64,000 nucleotides of DNA, from positions 734,001 through 798,000 of the forward strand of contig NZ_JAVLAT010000002.1 of the NCBI RefSeq assembly GCF_032190615.1, in the 5' to 3' direction. Positions 27,036-36,620 of this stretch are shown piece by piece. The notes under the pieces are model-generated. The model worked only from the letters and a program-made list of their open reading frames with translations. It was not told the DNA's origin and ran no database searches. The first letter of the stretch is position 1; every line of letters begins with the position of its first letter. The translations under genes were made by a program, and so were the position numbers. Source of the DNA: Brucella pseudogrignonensis (GTDB taxonomy: Bacteria > Pseudomonadota > Alphaproteobacteria > Rhizobiales > Rhizobiaceae).

Positions 27036-28088
27036 ATGAAAACGATCAAAGGCCCCGGGATTTTTCTCGGGCAGTTTGCAGGCGATGAAGCGCCATTCAA
27101 TACATGGGACGGCATTACCAAATGGGCTGCAGAGAAGGGCTATGCCGGTGTGCAGGTGCCGACATGGGCAAGCCAGTTGATCGATCTGAAAAAAGCCGCC
27201 GAATCTAAAGATTATTGTGATGAATTCGCCGGTGTTGCGCGTGAAAACGGCGTTGAAGTCACCGAGCTTTCGACGCATTTGCAAGGCCAGCTTGTCGCCG
27301 TGCACCCGGCTTATGACGAGGCGTTTGATGGTTTTGCGGTGCCAGAAGTGCGCGGCAATCCCAGAGCGCGTCAGGCATGGGCGGTTGAGCAGGTCAAAAT
27401 GGCAATCCGCGCTTCGCGCAATCTTGGCATTGGCGCGCATGCAACCTTCTCAGGCGCGTTGGCTTGGCCGTTCATCTATCCGTGGCCGCAGCGTCCCGCC
27501 GGCCTTGTTGAAACGGCTTTTGATGAACTGGCGCGTCGCTGGTTACCAATTCTTGATCATGCGGATGAGCACGGCGTGGATATCTGCTACGAAATCCATC
27601 CGGGCGAGGACCTGCATGATGGCGTGACGTATGAGATGTTTCTGGAGCGGGTTAAGAACCATCCGCGCGCAAACATGCTCTATGATCCATCGCATTACGT
27701 GCTGCAATGTCTGGATTACCTCGACAATATCGACATCTACAAAGACCGTATCAAGATGTTCCACGTCAAGGATGCCGAGTTTAACCCGACCGGGCGTCAG
27801 GGCGTTTATGGCGGTTATCAAGGCTGGGTTAATCGCGCGGGTCGCTTCCGCTCACTTGGTGATGGTCAGGTCGATTTTGGTGCTGTGTTCTCGAAAATGG
27901 CAGCCAATGACTTTGACGGCTGGGCTGTTGTCGAATGGGAATGCGCGTTGAAACACCCCGAAGACGGTGCGCGTGAGGGTGCCGAGTTTGTGAAGCACCA
28001 TATCATTCGTGTGACCGAAAAGGCGTTTGACGATTTCGCTGCCGGCGGCACAGATGATGCTGCCAATCGACGTATGCTGGGATTGTAA
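27036..28088 (+). CDS. Sugar phosphate isomerase/epimerase family protein (xylose isomerase-like TIM barrel)
   Basis: This 350-residue AP-endonuclease-2-type TIM barrel has metal-binding residues in DICYEIHPGEDLHDG (Glu/His), MLYDPSHYVLQ (Asp/His), KMFHVKDAEF (His/Asp) and AVVEWECALK (Glu). The ATG at 27036 sits after GGAGGA at proper spacing; a TTG one codon earlier is poorer. Co-transcribed with a sugar importer and a Gfo/Idh/MocA dehydrogenase, it probably isomerises or epimerises the imported sugar or its keto form. The exact substrate is unknown. Confidence 0.88.
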   Translation: MKTIKGPGIFLGQFAGDEAPFNTWDGITKWAAEKGYAGVQVPTWASQLIDLKKAAESKDYCDEFAGVARENGVEVTELSTHLQGQLVAVHPAYDEAFDGFAVPEVRGNPRARQAWAVEQVKMAIRASRNLGIGAHATFSGALAWPFIYPWPQRPAGLVETAFDELARRWLPILDHADEHGVDICYEIHPGEDLHDGVTYEMFLERVKNHPRANMLYDPSHYVLQCLDYLDNIDIYKDRIKMFHVKDAEFNPTGRQGVYGGYQGWVNRAGRFRSLGDGQVDFGAVFSKMAANDFDGWAVVEWECALKHPEDGAREGAEFVKHHIIRVTEKAFDDFAAGGTDDAANRRMLGL

Positions 28089-28089
28089 G

Positions 28090-28182
28090 GCGTATCCCGA
28101 AACGTGCCTAGCGATTTTCGGACGAGATACGCGATAAAATAACAAGTGAGAGCGCCGATCTGAGGAAACTAGATCGAGTGCG
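28090..28182. repeat. Palindromic intergenic element (RIME-like)
   Basis: Two nested palindromes are seen. GCGTATC...GATACGC (28090-28132) encloses CCGAAA/TTTTCGG. A second, downstream palindrome (GAGCGC-C-GATCT ... AGATCG-AGT-GCGCTC) precedes the ribosome-binding site of the next gene. It resembles the other palindromic elements of this window in layout, not in full sequence. Confidence 0.6.
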
Positions 28183-28197
28183 CTCGGAGGAACCACG

Positions 28198-29370
28198 ATG
28201 AGCATTGAAGCAAAGACCAAAGAAACAGCCAATCCGCGTATCCGTTTGGGTATGGTTGGTGGCGGAGCGGGCGCTTTCATCGGTGGCGTCCATCGCATGG
28301 CGTCGCGGCTCGACAACCGTTTTGAACTGGTGGCAGGTGCGCTTTCGTCTTCTGCGGAAAAAGCGCAGGCTTCGGGGCGTGAGCTGGGACTTGCGGAAGA
28401 CCGCATTTATTCGAGCTATAAAGAAATGGCGATCCGCGAAGCGCGTCTTAAAAGTGGCATTGAAGCGGTGGCCATCGTGACGCCGAACCATGTGCATTAT
28501 GATGCCGCGAAGGAGTTTCTGCGCCGTGGCATTCATGTGATCTGTGATAAGCCACTGACTTCGACCTTAGCTGATGCGAAGAAGCTTAAGAAAGTCGCTG
28601 ATGAGAGTGGCGCATTGTTTGTGCTCACCCATAATTACACTGGCTATCCGATGGTGCGACAGGCGCGCGAAATGATCGCCAATGGCGAGCTTGGCGATCT
28701 GCGTGTGGTGCAGGTCGAATATGCGCAAGACTGGCTTACGGAAGCGGTTGAAGAAACTGGCGCCAAGGGCGCTGTCTGGCGTACTGATCCGGCACAATCG
28801 GGTCTTGGCGGAGCAACGGGTGATATTGGCACCCATGCCTTTAACCTTGCATCCTTTGTGACTGACCTCACACTTGAAAGCTTAGCAGCTGATCTTGACA
28901 GCTTTGTTCCGGGACGCCGTCTTGATGACAATGCGCATGTGATGCTGCGTTTCGCTGGTGGTGCCAAGGGTATGCTCTGGTGCAGTCAAGTCGCGCCGGG
29001 TAATGAAAACGCACTGCGTTTGCGCGTCTATGGCACCAAGGGCGGGATTGAATGGGCTCAGGAAGACCCGAACCGACTGTGGTTTACGCCATTTGGTGAT
29101 CAGAAACGTCTTATCACTCGCGGTGGAGCAGGCGCGGGCGATGCGGCAGCGCGTGTTACACGAATCCCGGCTGGGCACCCGGAGGGTTATCTCGAAGCTT
29201 TTGCAACGATCTATACGGAAGCTGCGAATGCAATTCAGGCGCGACGTGACAATGCGAAGGTTGATAGTGCGGTCATTTATCCAACCGTTGATGACGGGGT
29301 GAGGGGCGTATCATTTATCGATGCTTGTGTGCGTTCGTCCAATAAAAACGGAGGATGGGTTAGTCTCTGA
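28198..29370 (+). CDS. Gfo/Idh/MocA family oxidoreductase
   Basis: This 390-residue protein has an N-terminal NAD(P)-binding motif (GMVGGGAGAFIGGVH), the family cofactor/active-site stretch HVICDKPLTS near residue 118, and GGATGDIGTHAFNLA with the catalytic Asp/His. Members oxidise or reduce C1-C5 hydroxyls of sugars and inositols. It ends the sugar ABC operon; AGGAACCACG precedes its ATG. With the TIM-barrel protein it suggests an oxidation-isomerisation route for a sugar or cyclitol. Confidence 0.9.
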   Translation: MSIEAKTKETANPRIRLGMVGGGAGAFIGGVHRMASRLDNRFELVAGALSSSAEKAQASGRELGLAEDRIYSSYKEMAIREARLKSGIEAVAIVTPNHVHYDAAKEFLRRGIHVICDKPLTSTLADAKKLKKVADESGALFVLTHNYTGYPMVRQAREMIANGELGDLRVVQVEYAQDWLTEAVEETGAKGAVWRTDPAQSGLGGATGDIGTHAFNLASFVTDLTLESLAADLDSFVPGRRLDDNAHVMLRFAGGAKGMLWCSQVAPGNENALRLRVYGTKGGIEWAQEDPNRLWFTPFGDQKRLITRGGAGAGDAAARVTRIPAGHPEGYLEAFATIYTEAANAIQARRDNAKVDSAVIYPTVDDGVRGVSFIDACVRSSNKNGGWVSL

Positions 29371-29394
29371 TACCGTGAGAGATTAAACTAGAAG

Positions 29395-29419
29395 CGTCGC
29401 CGTCTTCGGCGGCGTTTTT
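29395..29419 (+). terminator. Terminator after the oxidoreductase gene
   Basis: CGTCGCCG, a TCTT loop and CGGCGGCG are followed by TTTTT, 25 bp past the stop. This ends the sugar ABC operon. Confidence 0.85.
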
Positions 29420-29575
29420 GTTTGGGTGTTTAGTTCCTCTTACCTTTCAAATTGTTTCGCCGCAGAAAAGCCATCTTGATTTCATGTCTGGCGCAAACGG
29501 GCCTGAAAAAAAGCCGACCCTCGTTGCTGGTTGCTCTTCTTAGGCGTGCGTGTTCAAAAATTTCGAAAGCGTGCC

Positions 29576-31210
29576 ATGCAGAAGTTTCGTCCCACAATCG
29601 CCAGCGGACCATTGTGTCTTTTAACGGCGCTCTATGTTCTTATCTTTACAAATACCTCATTTTGGTATGCGATCAGCACTTATTATGCTGATGCCCCGTT
29701 TAGACTTGCGGGGATCGCTGTCGTTCTGCTTTTGCTTTATGTTGCATTATTTGTTCTTTTTTCAGCAAAATATATCATCAAGCCAATGCTGATCTTTTTT
29801 GTGATGATTGCAGCGGGTGGCTCCTATTTCACAGACACGTTTGGTACGATTATTGACAAATACGTTGTCGAGGCGGCGCTTACGACGACGCAGGCAGAAT
29901 CTGGTGCGCTGCTTACCTCAAGCTATCTCTGGCATATGACATTATTTGGTATTGTGCCTTCGCTGCTGATCGCTTGGGTACGGGTAAAACATCGCCCGAT
30001 ACTCTCCAAGTTGCTTGTGAATACCGGCGTTATCCTAAGCTGTGTGATCGTATCTGTTGTGATAATCGGTTCGAATTATGCGGCCTATTCCTCCATGTTC
30101 CGCGAACACGGCACTGATATTATGCAGAAGATAATGCCAAGCACACCTATCGCGAGCACAATTCAGTATGTTTCACACGTATATAAAAATCGCGATATCG
30201 TAATGGAGCCATTGGGTTTGGATGCCAAGCAGACGCTTACGCAGCTGCCAGCAGGCAAAAAGCTGGTGACCGTTGTCGTGGTCGGCGAAACAGCGCGTGC
30301 CGAGAATTTCAGCCTGAATGGATATGCGCGTGAAACCAATCCAGAATTGAAGAAGCGCGATGTTATTGCTTTTACAGATACATCAAGCTGTGGCACCGAA
30401 ACCTCCGTTTCGGTGCCGTGCATGTTTTCGCCTTTCACGCGTGAGGATTATTCCAACACGAAGTTCCGCGGCTCAGAAAACCTGATGGACGTTCTCAAAC
30501 ATGCGGGCGTGCAAACGAGTTGGTATGAGAATAATACTGGCAGTAAGGGCGTTGCCGAGCGCATCAAGCTGGTTGAGTTGCAGGCTTCACACGACAAGCG
30601 CTATTGCGAGGGCGGTGAATGTCTTGATCAGATTTTGATCGATAATCTGTCGAAACAACTGAATGAAACAACAGACAATGCGACTATTGTTTTGCATATG
30701 ACGGGTAGCCATGGCCCAGCCTATTATCGTCGTTACACGGCGGACTATGCGGGTTTTCAGCCAGACTGTCGCTCAAATGACTTTGCCAAATGCTCGCATG
30801 AGGAAATCGTAAACGCCTACGACAACTCCATTCTTTACACGGATCATATTTTGTCTGAAGTTATCGATCTCCTGAAAGCACATCAGGACAAATTTGCATC
30901 TTCGATGATTTATATGTCTGATCACGGCGAATCGCTCGGTGAAAATGGTCTCTATCTTCACGCGGCACCCTATTTTATTGCGCCATCGCAGCAGACCCAT
31001 ATTCCGTTTATCACGTGGTTTTCGCCGGATTATGCCGCCGATACGGGGTTGAATCTTGATTGCTTGCGCAAAACAACTGCTGAGCCGTCTTCACATGACA
31101 ATTTATTTCATACGGTACTTGGCATGATGGCGGTTAAAACATCCGCCTATGATCAGAATCTTGATCGGTTTGCAGCCTGCCGAAAGCCGCATGATGTTGC
31201 ATTAAACTAG
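29576..31210 (+). CDS. eptA: Phosphoethanolamine transferase (EptA-like, lipid A modification)
   Basis: This protein of about 544 residues has five N-terminal membrane helices (to about 180) and a periplasmic sulfatase-fold domain. The catalytic features are VVVGETARAENFSLNGY (zinc Glu), the Thr nucleophile in SSCGTETSVSVPCMFS, HMTGSHGPAYY and YMSDHGESLGENGLYLHA (zinc Asp/His). The Cys residues fit the conserved disulfides. EptA adds phosphoethanolamine to lipid A or core, lowering negative charge and polymyxin binding. The ATG at 29576 has only a weak RBS; a TTG start 45 bp upstream is possible. No two-component regulator lies beside it. Confidence 0.92.
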   Translation: MQKFRPTIASGPLCLLTALYVLIFTNTSFWYAISTYYADAPFRLAGIAVVLLLLYVALFVLFSAKYIIKPMLIFFVMIAAGGSYFTDTFGTIIDKYVVEAALTTTQAESGALLTSSYLWHMTLFGIVPSLLIAWVRVKHRPILSKLLVNTGVILSCVIVSVVIIGSNYAAYSSMFREHGTDIMQKIMPSTPIASTIQYVSHVYKNRDIVMEPLGLDAKQTLTQLPAGKKLVTVVVVGETARAENFSLNGYARETNPELKKRDVIAFTDTSSCGTETSVSVPCMFSPFTREDYSNTKFRGSENLMDVLKHAGVQTSWYENNTGSKGVAERIKLVELQASHDKRYCEGGECLDQILIDNLSKQLNETTDNATIVLHMTGSHGPAYYRRYTADYAGFQPDCRSNDFAKCSHEEIVNAYDNSILYTDHILSEVIDLLKAHQDKFASSMIYMSDHGESLGENGLYLHAAPYFIAPSQQTHIPFITWFSPDYAADTGLNLDCLRKTTAEPSSHDNLFHTVLGMMAVKTSAYDQNLDRFAACRKPHDVALN

Positions 31211-31215
31211 AAATA

Positions 31216-31245
31216 AAAACCCCGCTCGGTGAGCGGGGTTTTTTT
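31216..31245. terminator. Bidirectional terminator between eptA and xylA
   Basis: AAAAACCCCGCTC, a GGT loop and GAGCGGGGTTTTTTT form a stem with A and T runs on both sides, between the convergent eptA-like gene and xylA. Confidence 0.92.
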
Positions 31246-31255
31246 ACTGGGCTTA

Positions 31256-32563
31256 TCAAACGTAGCGGTTAACGACGTTTTCCAGATACTCCTGACGGCC
31301 AGATTTTGGCTGCGGGTTGATATTTTTTGTTTCGACTTCTGACGCGATTTGCTCCAACGAAAGGCTGGTGGCGAGCTTTTTGCCGAAATCGCCAGACCAG
31401 CCAGCGTAGCGTTCATCCAATGGCTTGGTCAGCGCGCCGTCTTCAATCATGCGAGCAGCAGCCTTGAGGCCACGTGCACAGCAATCCATACCGCCAATAT
31501 GGCCGATCAGCAGATCCTGCGGATCAAGTGACTGACGACGTAGTTTGGCATCAAAATTAGTGCCGCCATTTTTGAAGCCACCGTCGAGCAGAACCTGATA
31601 ATAGGCAAGCGCCATTTCTGGTACATTGTTCGGGAATTGGTCTGTGTCCCAGCCAGATTGATAATCATTGCGGTTCATGTCGATGGAGCCAAGAATGCCG
31701 AGGCTGCGGGCCAGTGCCAGTTCATGCTCGAACGAATGACCGGCGAGAATTGCGTGGCCCTGTTCGATATTGACCTTCACCTCATTCTCAAGACCATAGC
31801 GCTTGAGGAAGCCATAAACCGTGGCAACATCATAATCGTATTGATGCTTTGTTGGCTCCTGGGGTTTTGGTTCGATCAGGATTGTTCCCTTGAAGCCGAT
31901 CTTGTGCTTGTATTCGACCACGAGGTTGAGGAAGCGTCCCATATTGTCGAGTTCGCGTGTCAGGTCGGTGTTGAGAAGAGTTTCATAACCTTCACGGCCG
32001 CCCCAAAGCACGTAATTGTCGCCACCAAGACGTTTCGTAGCGTCAAGACAGGTTTTGACGGTGGCGGCTGCAAAAGCAAAGACTTCCGGATCAGGATTGG
32101 TCGCAGCACCGGACATATAACGGCGATGTGAGAAGAGGTTCGCCGTGCCCCACAAAAGCTTGATGCCGGTTTCAGCCTGCTTCCGCTCGAAAATGTCGAC
32201 GATGGCTTCGAGGTTCTTTGTGTTCTCAGCGAAGTTGTCGCCCTCCGGACGAACATCGGCATCATGGAAGCAATAAAATGGCGCGCCGAGCAGCGAGAAA
32301 AATTCAAACGCAACATCGGCTTTTAGCTTTGCAGCTTCAAGACCATCCTTGTACCAAGGGCGGTCGAAAGTGCGTCCGCCGAACGGGTCTCCGCCTTCCC
32401 ATGCAAAGCTGTGCCAATAGGCGACAGCGAAACGCAGATGATCTTCCAGACGCTTGCCCATGACGATTTCGTCTGGGTTATAGTGGCGGAACGCCAGTGG
32501 ATTATCGCTGTCTGGGCCTTCGTAACGTATTTTCTGGATGTCTCCGAAAAATCCGGTGCTCAT
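31256..32563 (-). CDS. xylA: Xylose isomerase
   Basis: This 435-residue class II xylose isomerase has the catalytic His region [31 protein letters not shown], the metal-binding Glu/Lys stretch [19 protein letters not shown] and [20 protein letters not shown]. It converts D-xylose to D-xylulose. Two adjacent ATGs follow GGAGGA; the second (32563) has better spacing (6 nt). It is last in a minus-strand operon behind the LacI-type regulator and xylB. Confidence 0.97.
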   Translation of the reverse strand: MSTGFFGDIQKIRYEGPDSDNPLAFRHYNPDEIVMGKRLEDHLRFAVAYWHSFAWEGGDPFGGRTFDRPWYKDGLEAAKLKADVAFEFFSLLGAPFYCFHDADVRPEGDNFAENTKNLEAIVDIFERKQAETGIKLLWGTANLFSHRRYMSGAATNPDPEVFAFAAATVKTCLDATKRLGGDNYVLWGGREGYETLLNTDLTRELDNMGRFLNLVVEYKHKIGFKGTILIEPKPQEPTKHQYDYDVATVYGFLKRYGLENEVKVNIEQGHAILAGHSFEHELALARSLGILGSIDMNRNDYQSGWDTDQFPNNVPEMALAYYQVLLDGGFKNGGTNFDAKLRRQSLDPQDLLIGHIGGMDCCARGLKAAARMIEDGALTKPLDERYAGWSGDFGKKLATSLSLEQIASEVETKNINPQPKSGRQEYLENVVNRYV

Positions 32564-32605
32564 CATATTCCTCCGATTAAGATGATGGATAAAATGCGCG
32601 CGCTC

Positions 32606-34057
32606 TTATGCGAGAGGGCGCAACGCGGGATAAAGTGCGTGATAGCGCTGATAAGCTTCGTCATAAGATGAAAGCAGCGCCTGTTCAGGTTCGATGGTGA
32701 GGGCCGTGCGCGGGGGGGTGCAGATCGCAAAAGGATCAGCACCGCTTGCAGCAATCAGCCCGAGACGTGCGGCCCCAAAAGCTGCGCCAAAGTCTCCTTC
32801 TTCAGGCAGTGAAATTGGGACATTCAATGCTGTTGCTATGGATTTGAGCCAATAGGCAGACCTTGAACCGCCACCGACCGCGATCAGCGATTTGATCTCA
32901 GTTCCAGCTGATTGCAGTGCCACAAGATTATCGCGGATGGCAAAAGCCACACCTTCAAGGACTGCCTGCGTCATTGCTTTGCGATCGGTCTCATGGTCGA
33001 GACCGCTGAAGACACCACGAATTTTAGCGTCATTATAAGGTGTGCGCTCGCCGGAAAGATAAGGCAGGAAGGTCGTGCTTCCCGGGGCATTGAGTGTGCT
33101 GCCAAGTTCTGCATCCAGTTGATGTGCGCTGGTGCCAGTGATACGCGAGAACCAATCGAGCGCACTCGCAGCCGACAGGATCACACCCATCTGATGCCAT
33201 GTATCGGGAAGTGCATGGCAGAAGGCGTGGACGGCACTTTCAGGCTTTGGCTGATAAGCACCATTGGCAGCAAACAAGACGCCCGATGTGCCCAGCGACA
33301 CGAAGGCATGACCGGGCTGCACTGTTCCCATGCCGCAAGCGGATGCAGCATTGTCCCCCGCTCCGCCTGCAACAACCGGAGCGGTTGAGAGCCCCCAATG
33401 AGCCGTCAGTTCAGCACGCAAATTTCCGGTTGCGTCGCTGCCTTCCGCAAGCGCTGGCATGTGACTTTCAGCGAGGCCAGTCTTGGCGAGCAGTTCCTGC
33501 GACCATTTACGTGCACCGGTGTCGAGCCAGCTCGTGCCAGCCGAATCCGACATATCGGATACATATTCGCCGGTAAGCCAGAGACGCAGATAATCCTTTG
33601 GCAAAAGCACTTTGCGCGTGCGTGCGAAAATATCCGGTTCATTGCGCGCGACCCAAACGAGTTTAGGCGCCGTAAAGCCGGGGAAAACGATGTTACCGGT
33701 GATTGCACGGAACGCTGGATCAGCGTCGAGTTCGGCGGCTTCTTTATAGCTACGCGTATCGTTCCAAAGAATACATGGGCGTAGCACCTGATCCTTTTCA
33801 TCGAGCAAAGTTGCGCCATGCATCTGGCCTGAAAGACCAATCCCTGCTACGGCTGCAAACTCTTTTGGATGTGCAGCCCGAAGACCATCAATGGCTGTTT
33901 CGCAAGCCTTGATCCATTGTGCGGGATCCTGTTCGCTCCACCCAGGATGTGGGCGAGAGACGTCAAGTTCGCCATGGGCAGAGCCTATGACGGCCTGATT
34001 GTCATCAATCAGCAGCGCTTTGACGCCTGATGTTCCAAGATCAAGCCCGAGATACAT
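32606..34057 (-). CDS. xylB: Xylulokinase
   Basis: This 483-residue FGGY kinase has N-terminal DLGTSGVKALLID (phosphate 1 motif), LSGQMHGATLLD, typical of XylB substrate contacts, and C-terminal AVGGGSRSAYWLKSIA (adenosine motif). It phosphorylates D-xylulose to enter the pentose phosphate pathway. It lies between the regulator and xylA on one transcript. Confidence 0.97.
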   Translation of the reverse strand: MYLGLDLGTSGVKALLIDDNQAVIGSAHGELDVSRPHPGWSEQDPAQWIKACETAIDGLRAAHPKEFAAVAGIGLSGQMHGATLLDEKDQVLRPCILWNDTRSYKEAAELDADPAFRAITGNIVFPGFTAPKLVWVARNEPDIFARTRKVLLPKDYLRLWLTGEYVSDMSDSAGTSWLDTGARKWSQELLAKTGLAESHMPALAEGSDATGNLRAELTAHWGLSTAPVVAGGAGDNAASACGMGTVQPGHAFVSLGTSGVLFAANGAYQPKPESAVHAFCHALPDTWHQMGVILSAASALDWFSRITGTSAHQLDAELGSTLNAPGSTTFLPYLSGERTPYNDAKIRGVFSGLDHETDRKAMTQAVLEGVAFAIRDNLVALQSAGTEIKSLIAVGGGSRSAYWLKSIATALNVPISLPEEGDFGAAFGAARLGLIAASGADPFAICTPPRTALTIEPEQALLSSYDEAYQRYHALYPALRPLA

Positions 34058-34092
34058 GTTTGCTCCAGTCGAATTGCGCTATGCCCCAAGCC

Positions 34093-35124
34093 TCAATAGG
34101 GCTGGGGCAGGTTGTCTTTAAGAAAGATTTCGATGCGAATGTGTTCCTGTCCCGGCACGATGGAAAGGCGGTCCGCTGTCGCTTTGAGAACACGGATGGC
34201 ACTGCGAATTTCATGCCCTGCATCTTGTGCCAGAACGGCATGGATAAGGCCTTCTTCCAGCGCCTGTGATGTCACGTCGTCCCGCTCATGGGCAACAACG
34301 AGAGGGCGAGGGCCGCGATGGGCATCGAGTGCCTGTACCAGGCCATTATTACCCGCGCCGAGGCTATAAATACCGGCAATGTCACTGCGCTTATTGAGCA
34401 GCTCACGGACCAGTTTTTCGACGCGTGCGCTTTCGTCAAAGCCTTCAAGAACGGGTAAAATTTCCCGACCCGGAAAGTCAGTTTCCATAGAGTGTTTGAA
34501 ACCTTCAAAGCGCTCCTGATGGTCACGCACTTTCAGCGAACCTGCAATGACGGCAATAGCGCCATCGGTTCCGCTGGCAAAAAGCCCAAGCAGACGCGCC
34601 GCAGTGCGCCCCGCAGCGCCGTTATCTATGCCGACATAATGCGCGCGTGACGAGTCACCCAGATCAGAAACGAGCGTCACCACATGAATGCCAAGTTCTG
34701 TTAATTTCGCGCAAGCGCTACGAACCGGATTGGTGTTTACCGCTACAAATGCGACCCCATCAGGTTTACGGATAGCGCTTTCATTGAGGGCCTTTACAAG
34801 TGCAGCCTCGTCAAATGCTGGAACAGGAATCAGGTTGATTAAGACACGCTCGGACGGACCGCGTTCTTTTGCAGCCTCAATTTCTGCCCGAAGGCTTAGC
34901 ATGAAGGTGTTTTCATTATCCGGCAAAATGAAATCGAACTGATACAACCTTCCGCGTGCGAGATTAGCAGCACTTACATCTCGTACATAGCCAAGTGCAT
35001 TCATCGCTTCTGTAACGCGTTCGCGAGTCTTGTCCCTTACACCGGGGCGATCATTGAGCACACGGTCAACCGTGGCGAGGCTAACACCCGCAGTTCTGGC
35101 TATATCGTGGACGGTAGGTTTCAT
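34093..35124 (-). CDS. LacI-family regulator of the xylose genes
   Basis: This 343-residue protein has an N-terminal LacI helix-turn-helix (TVHDIARTAGVSLATVDRVL, residues 3-22), the hinge-helix region NLARGR, and a periplasmic-binding-protein-like effector domain. It sits first in the lacI-xylB-xylA transcript and divergently from xylFGH, so xylose-responsive repression of both arms from the shared 35125-35420 region is likely. This is inferred from position. It is not the AraC-type XylR of enterics or the ROK-type XylR of Bacillus. Confidence 0.9.
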   Translation of the reverse strand: MKPTVHDIARTAGVSLATVDRVLNDRPGVRDKTRERVTEAMNALGYVRDVSAANLARGRLYQFDFILPDNENTFMLSLRAEIEAAKERGPSERVLINLIPVPAFDEAALVKALNESAIRKPDGVAFVAVNTNPVRSACAKLTELGIHVVTLVSDLGDSSRAHYVGIDNGAAGRTAARLLGLFASGTDGAIAVIAGSLKVRDHQERFEGFKHSMETDFPGREILPVLEGFDESARVEKLVRELLNKRSDIAGIYSLGAGNNGLVQALDAHRGPRPLVVAHERDDVTSQALEEGLIHAVLAQDAGHEIRSAIRVLKATADRLSIVPGQEHIRIEIFLKDNLPQPY

Positions 35125-35420
35125 GCTCGCTCCTCGCTGCGGAACATAGGAGTAAAAATGAGGTACGTAAATCAGAAAAATGCTTGCTATTCATTTTTGT
35201 TTGCGTATCAATTGCTGCCGAGGATAGAGGCCGTGCGCGATGCGCAAGGCTCGACTGGAGTGATCTGGGCGTTTAGCGCCACTGGGAGGATCAGCCGGAT
35301 ATAGGAAATAAGTTGTCTCGATAGAGGCTGCTTTGTCGTACCAAACTCCGGGGGCGGTTTCGTTCGGGGCGAGGTCTTGTATCAGCCGACATGGCGTCGG
35401 TGGTGTTTGGAGGAACGTGC
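35125..35420. promoter_or_regulatory. Divergent promoter region of lacI-xylBA and xylFGH
   Basis: This 296-bp region lies between the two xylose transcripts and must contain both promoters. I could not identify a convincing LacI-type palindrome by eye. GGAGGA immediately before xylF is its ribosome-binding site. Confidence 0.6.
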
Positions 35421-36440
35421 ATGAAACGTCGTAATTTTTTGACAGGTGCGTTGGTTGCCGCAGCTTTGGGCATTGGTGCAATGGGGGCTGCACCAGCATT
35501 CGCATCGCCGGAAAATCCGGTTATCGGCTTTTCTATTGATGATCTTCGAGTAGAGCGTTGGGCGCGTGACCGCGATTATTTCATCGCAGCAGCGGAAAAG
35601 CTGGGCGCCAAGGTCAACGTTCAGTCGGCTGACGGCAACGAAGAAAAGCAGGTCAAGCAGGTTGAAAATCTGATCTCGCAGGGCGTTGATGCCATCGTGA
35701 TCGTACCTATGAATTCCAAGGTTTTTGACGCTGTTGTGGCCGATGCGAAGGCTTCTGGCATCAAGGTTTTGTCCTATGACCGCCTGATCCTCAATGCAGA
35801 CATTGATGCTTATATTTCATTCGATAATGAACGCGTTGGTTTCATGCAGGCGGAAGCCGTGCTGAAGGAAAAGCCAGAAGGCAATTATTACCTGCTGGGC
35901 GGTTCTCCAACCGACAACAATGCGAAGTTGCTTCGTGCTGGTCAGGAAAAGGCGCTGAAAGAAGCGGTTGATTCCGGCAAGGTCAAGATTGTTGGCTCGC
36001 AGTGGGTCAAGGAATGGAGCCCGACTGAAGCGCTTTCGATCATGGAAAATGCACTGACTGCAAACCAGAACAAGATTGACGCTGTTGTTGCTTCCAACGA
36101 CGGTACAGCTGGTGGTGCAATTCAGGCTTTGGCTGCTCAGGGTCTTGCGGGCAAAACAGCAGTTTCCGGCCAGGATAGCGATCTCGCCGCTGTAAAACGT
36201 CTGGTTGATGGCACGCAGACAGTGACTGTTTACAAGCCGCTCAAGCTGATTGCTGAAGAAGCTGCAAAGTTGACGGTTCAGCTGGTTCGGGACGAAAAGC
36301 CCGAATTCAACGGCAAGATCGACAATGGTTCGAAGGAAGTTGATACATTGCTTCTCACGCCGACTGCTGTGACGAAGGACAATGTCGACATTTATGTCAA
36401 AGACGGCTTCTACACGAAGGAACAGATCGAAGGGAAGTAA
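35421..36440 (+). CDS. xylF: D-xylose ABC transporter, periplasmic binding protein
   Basis: This 339-residue protein begins MKRRNFLTGALVAAALGIG, a signal peptide with a twin-arginine-like start and cleavage near AFASPE. XylF hallmarks include FSIDDLRVERWARDRDYF, DGNEEKQVKQVENL, VLSYDRLILNADIDAYISFDN and GQDSDLAAVKRLVDG. It captures xylose for XylGH. The ATG follows GGAGGAACGTGC. A strong hairpin lies downstream before xylG. Confidence 0.96.
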   Translation: MKRRNFLTGALVAAALGIGAMGAAPAFASPENPVIGFSIDDLRVERWARDRDYFIAAAEKLGAKVNVQSADGNEEKQVKQVENLISQGVDAIVIVPMNSKVFDAVVADAKASGIKVLSYDRLILNADIDAYISFDNERVGFMQAEAVLKEKPEGNYYLLGGSPTDNNAKLLRAGQEKALKEAVDSGKVKIVGSQWVKEWSPTEALSIMENALTANQNKIDAVVASNDGTAGGAIQALAAQGLAGKTAVSGQDSDLAAVKRLVDGTQTVTVYKPLKLIAEEAAKLTVQLVRDEKPEFNGKIDNGSKEVDTLLLTPTAVTKDNVDIYVKDGFYTKEQIEGK

Positions 36441-36473
36441 GCTTCTTTTCGTTGAACTTGGAATAAGTTGATA

Positions 36474-36511
36474 GATCAGACGCTGGGCATTTTTCTTTTT
36501 GGCGTCTGATC
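36474..36511 (+). terminator. Intra-operon stem-loop between xylF and xylG
   Basis: A perfect 10-bp stem (GATCAGACGC / GCGTCTGATC) has an 18-nt loop, 33 bp after xylF. There is no T run after it, so it likely protects or sets the relative dose of the xylF transcript over xylGH. Confidence 0.75.
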
Positions 36512-36620
36512 TTCAGCAAATCTTGGTTGGCCAGTCTATGACAGCGTTGTCTATGGTCAATTCGCGTTGTGAAACTGCTGTCCGAAATACTGCCCCGAAA
36601 TACTGCAAGGTCGTTAATTT

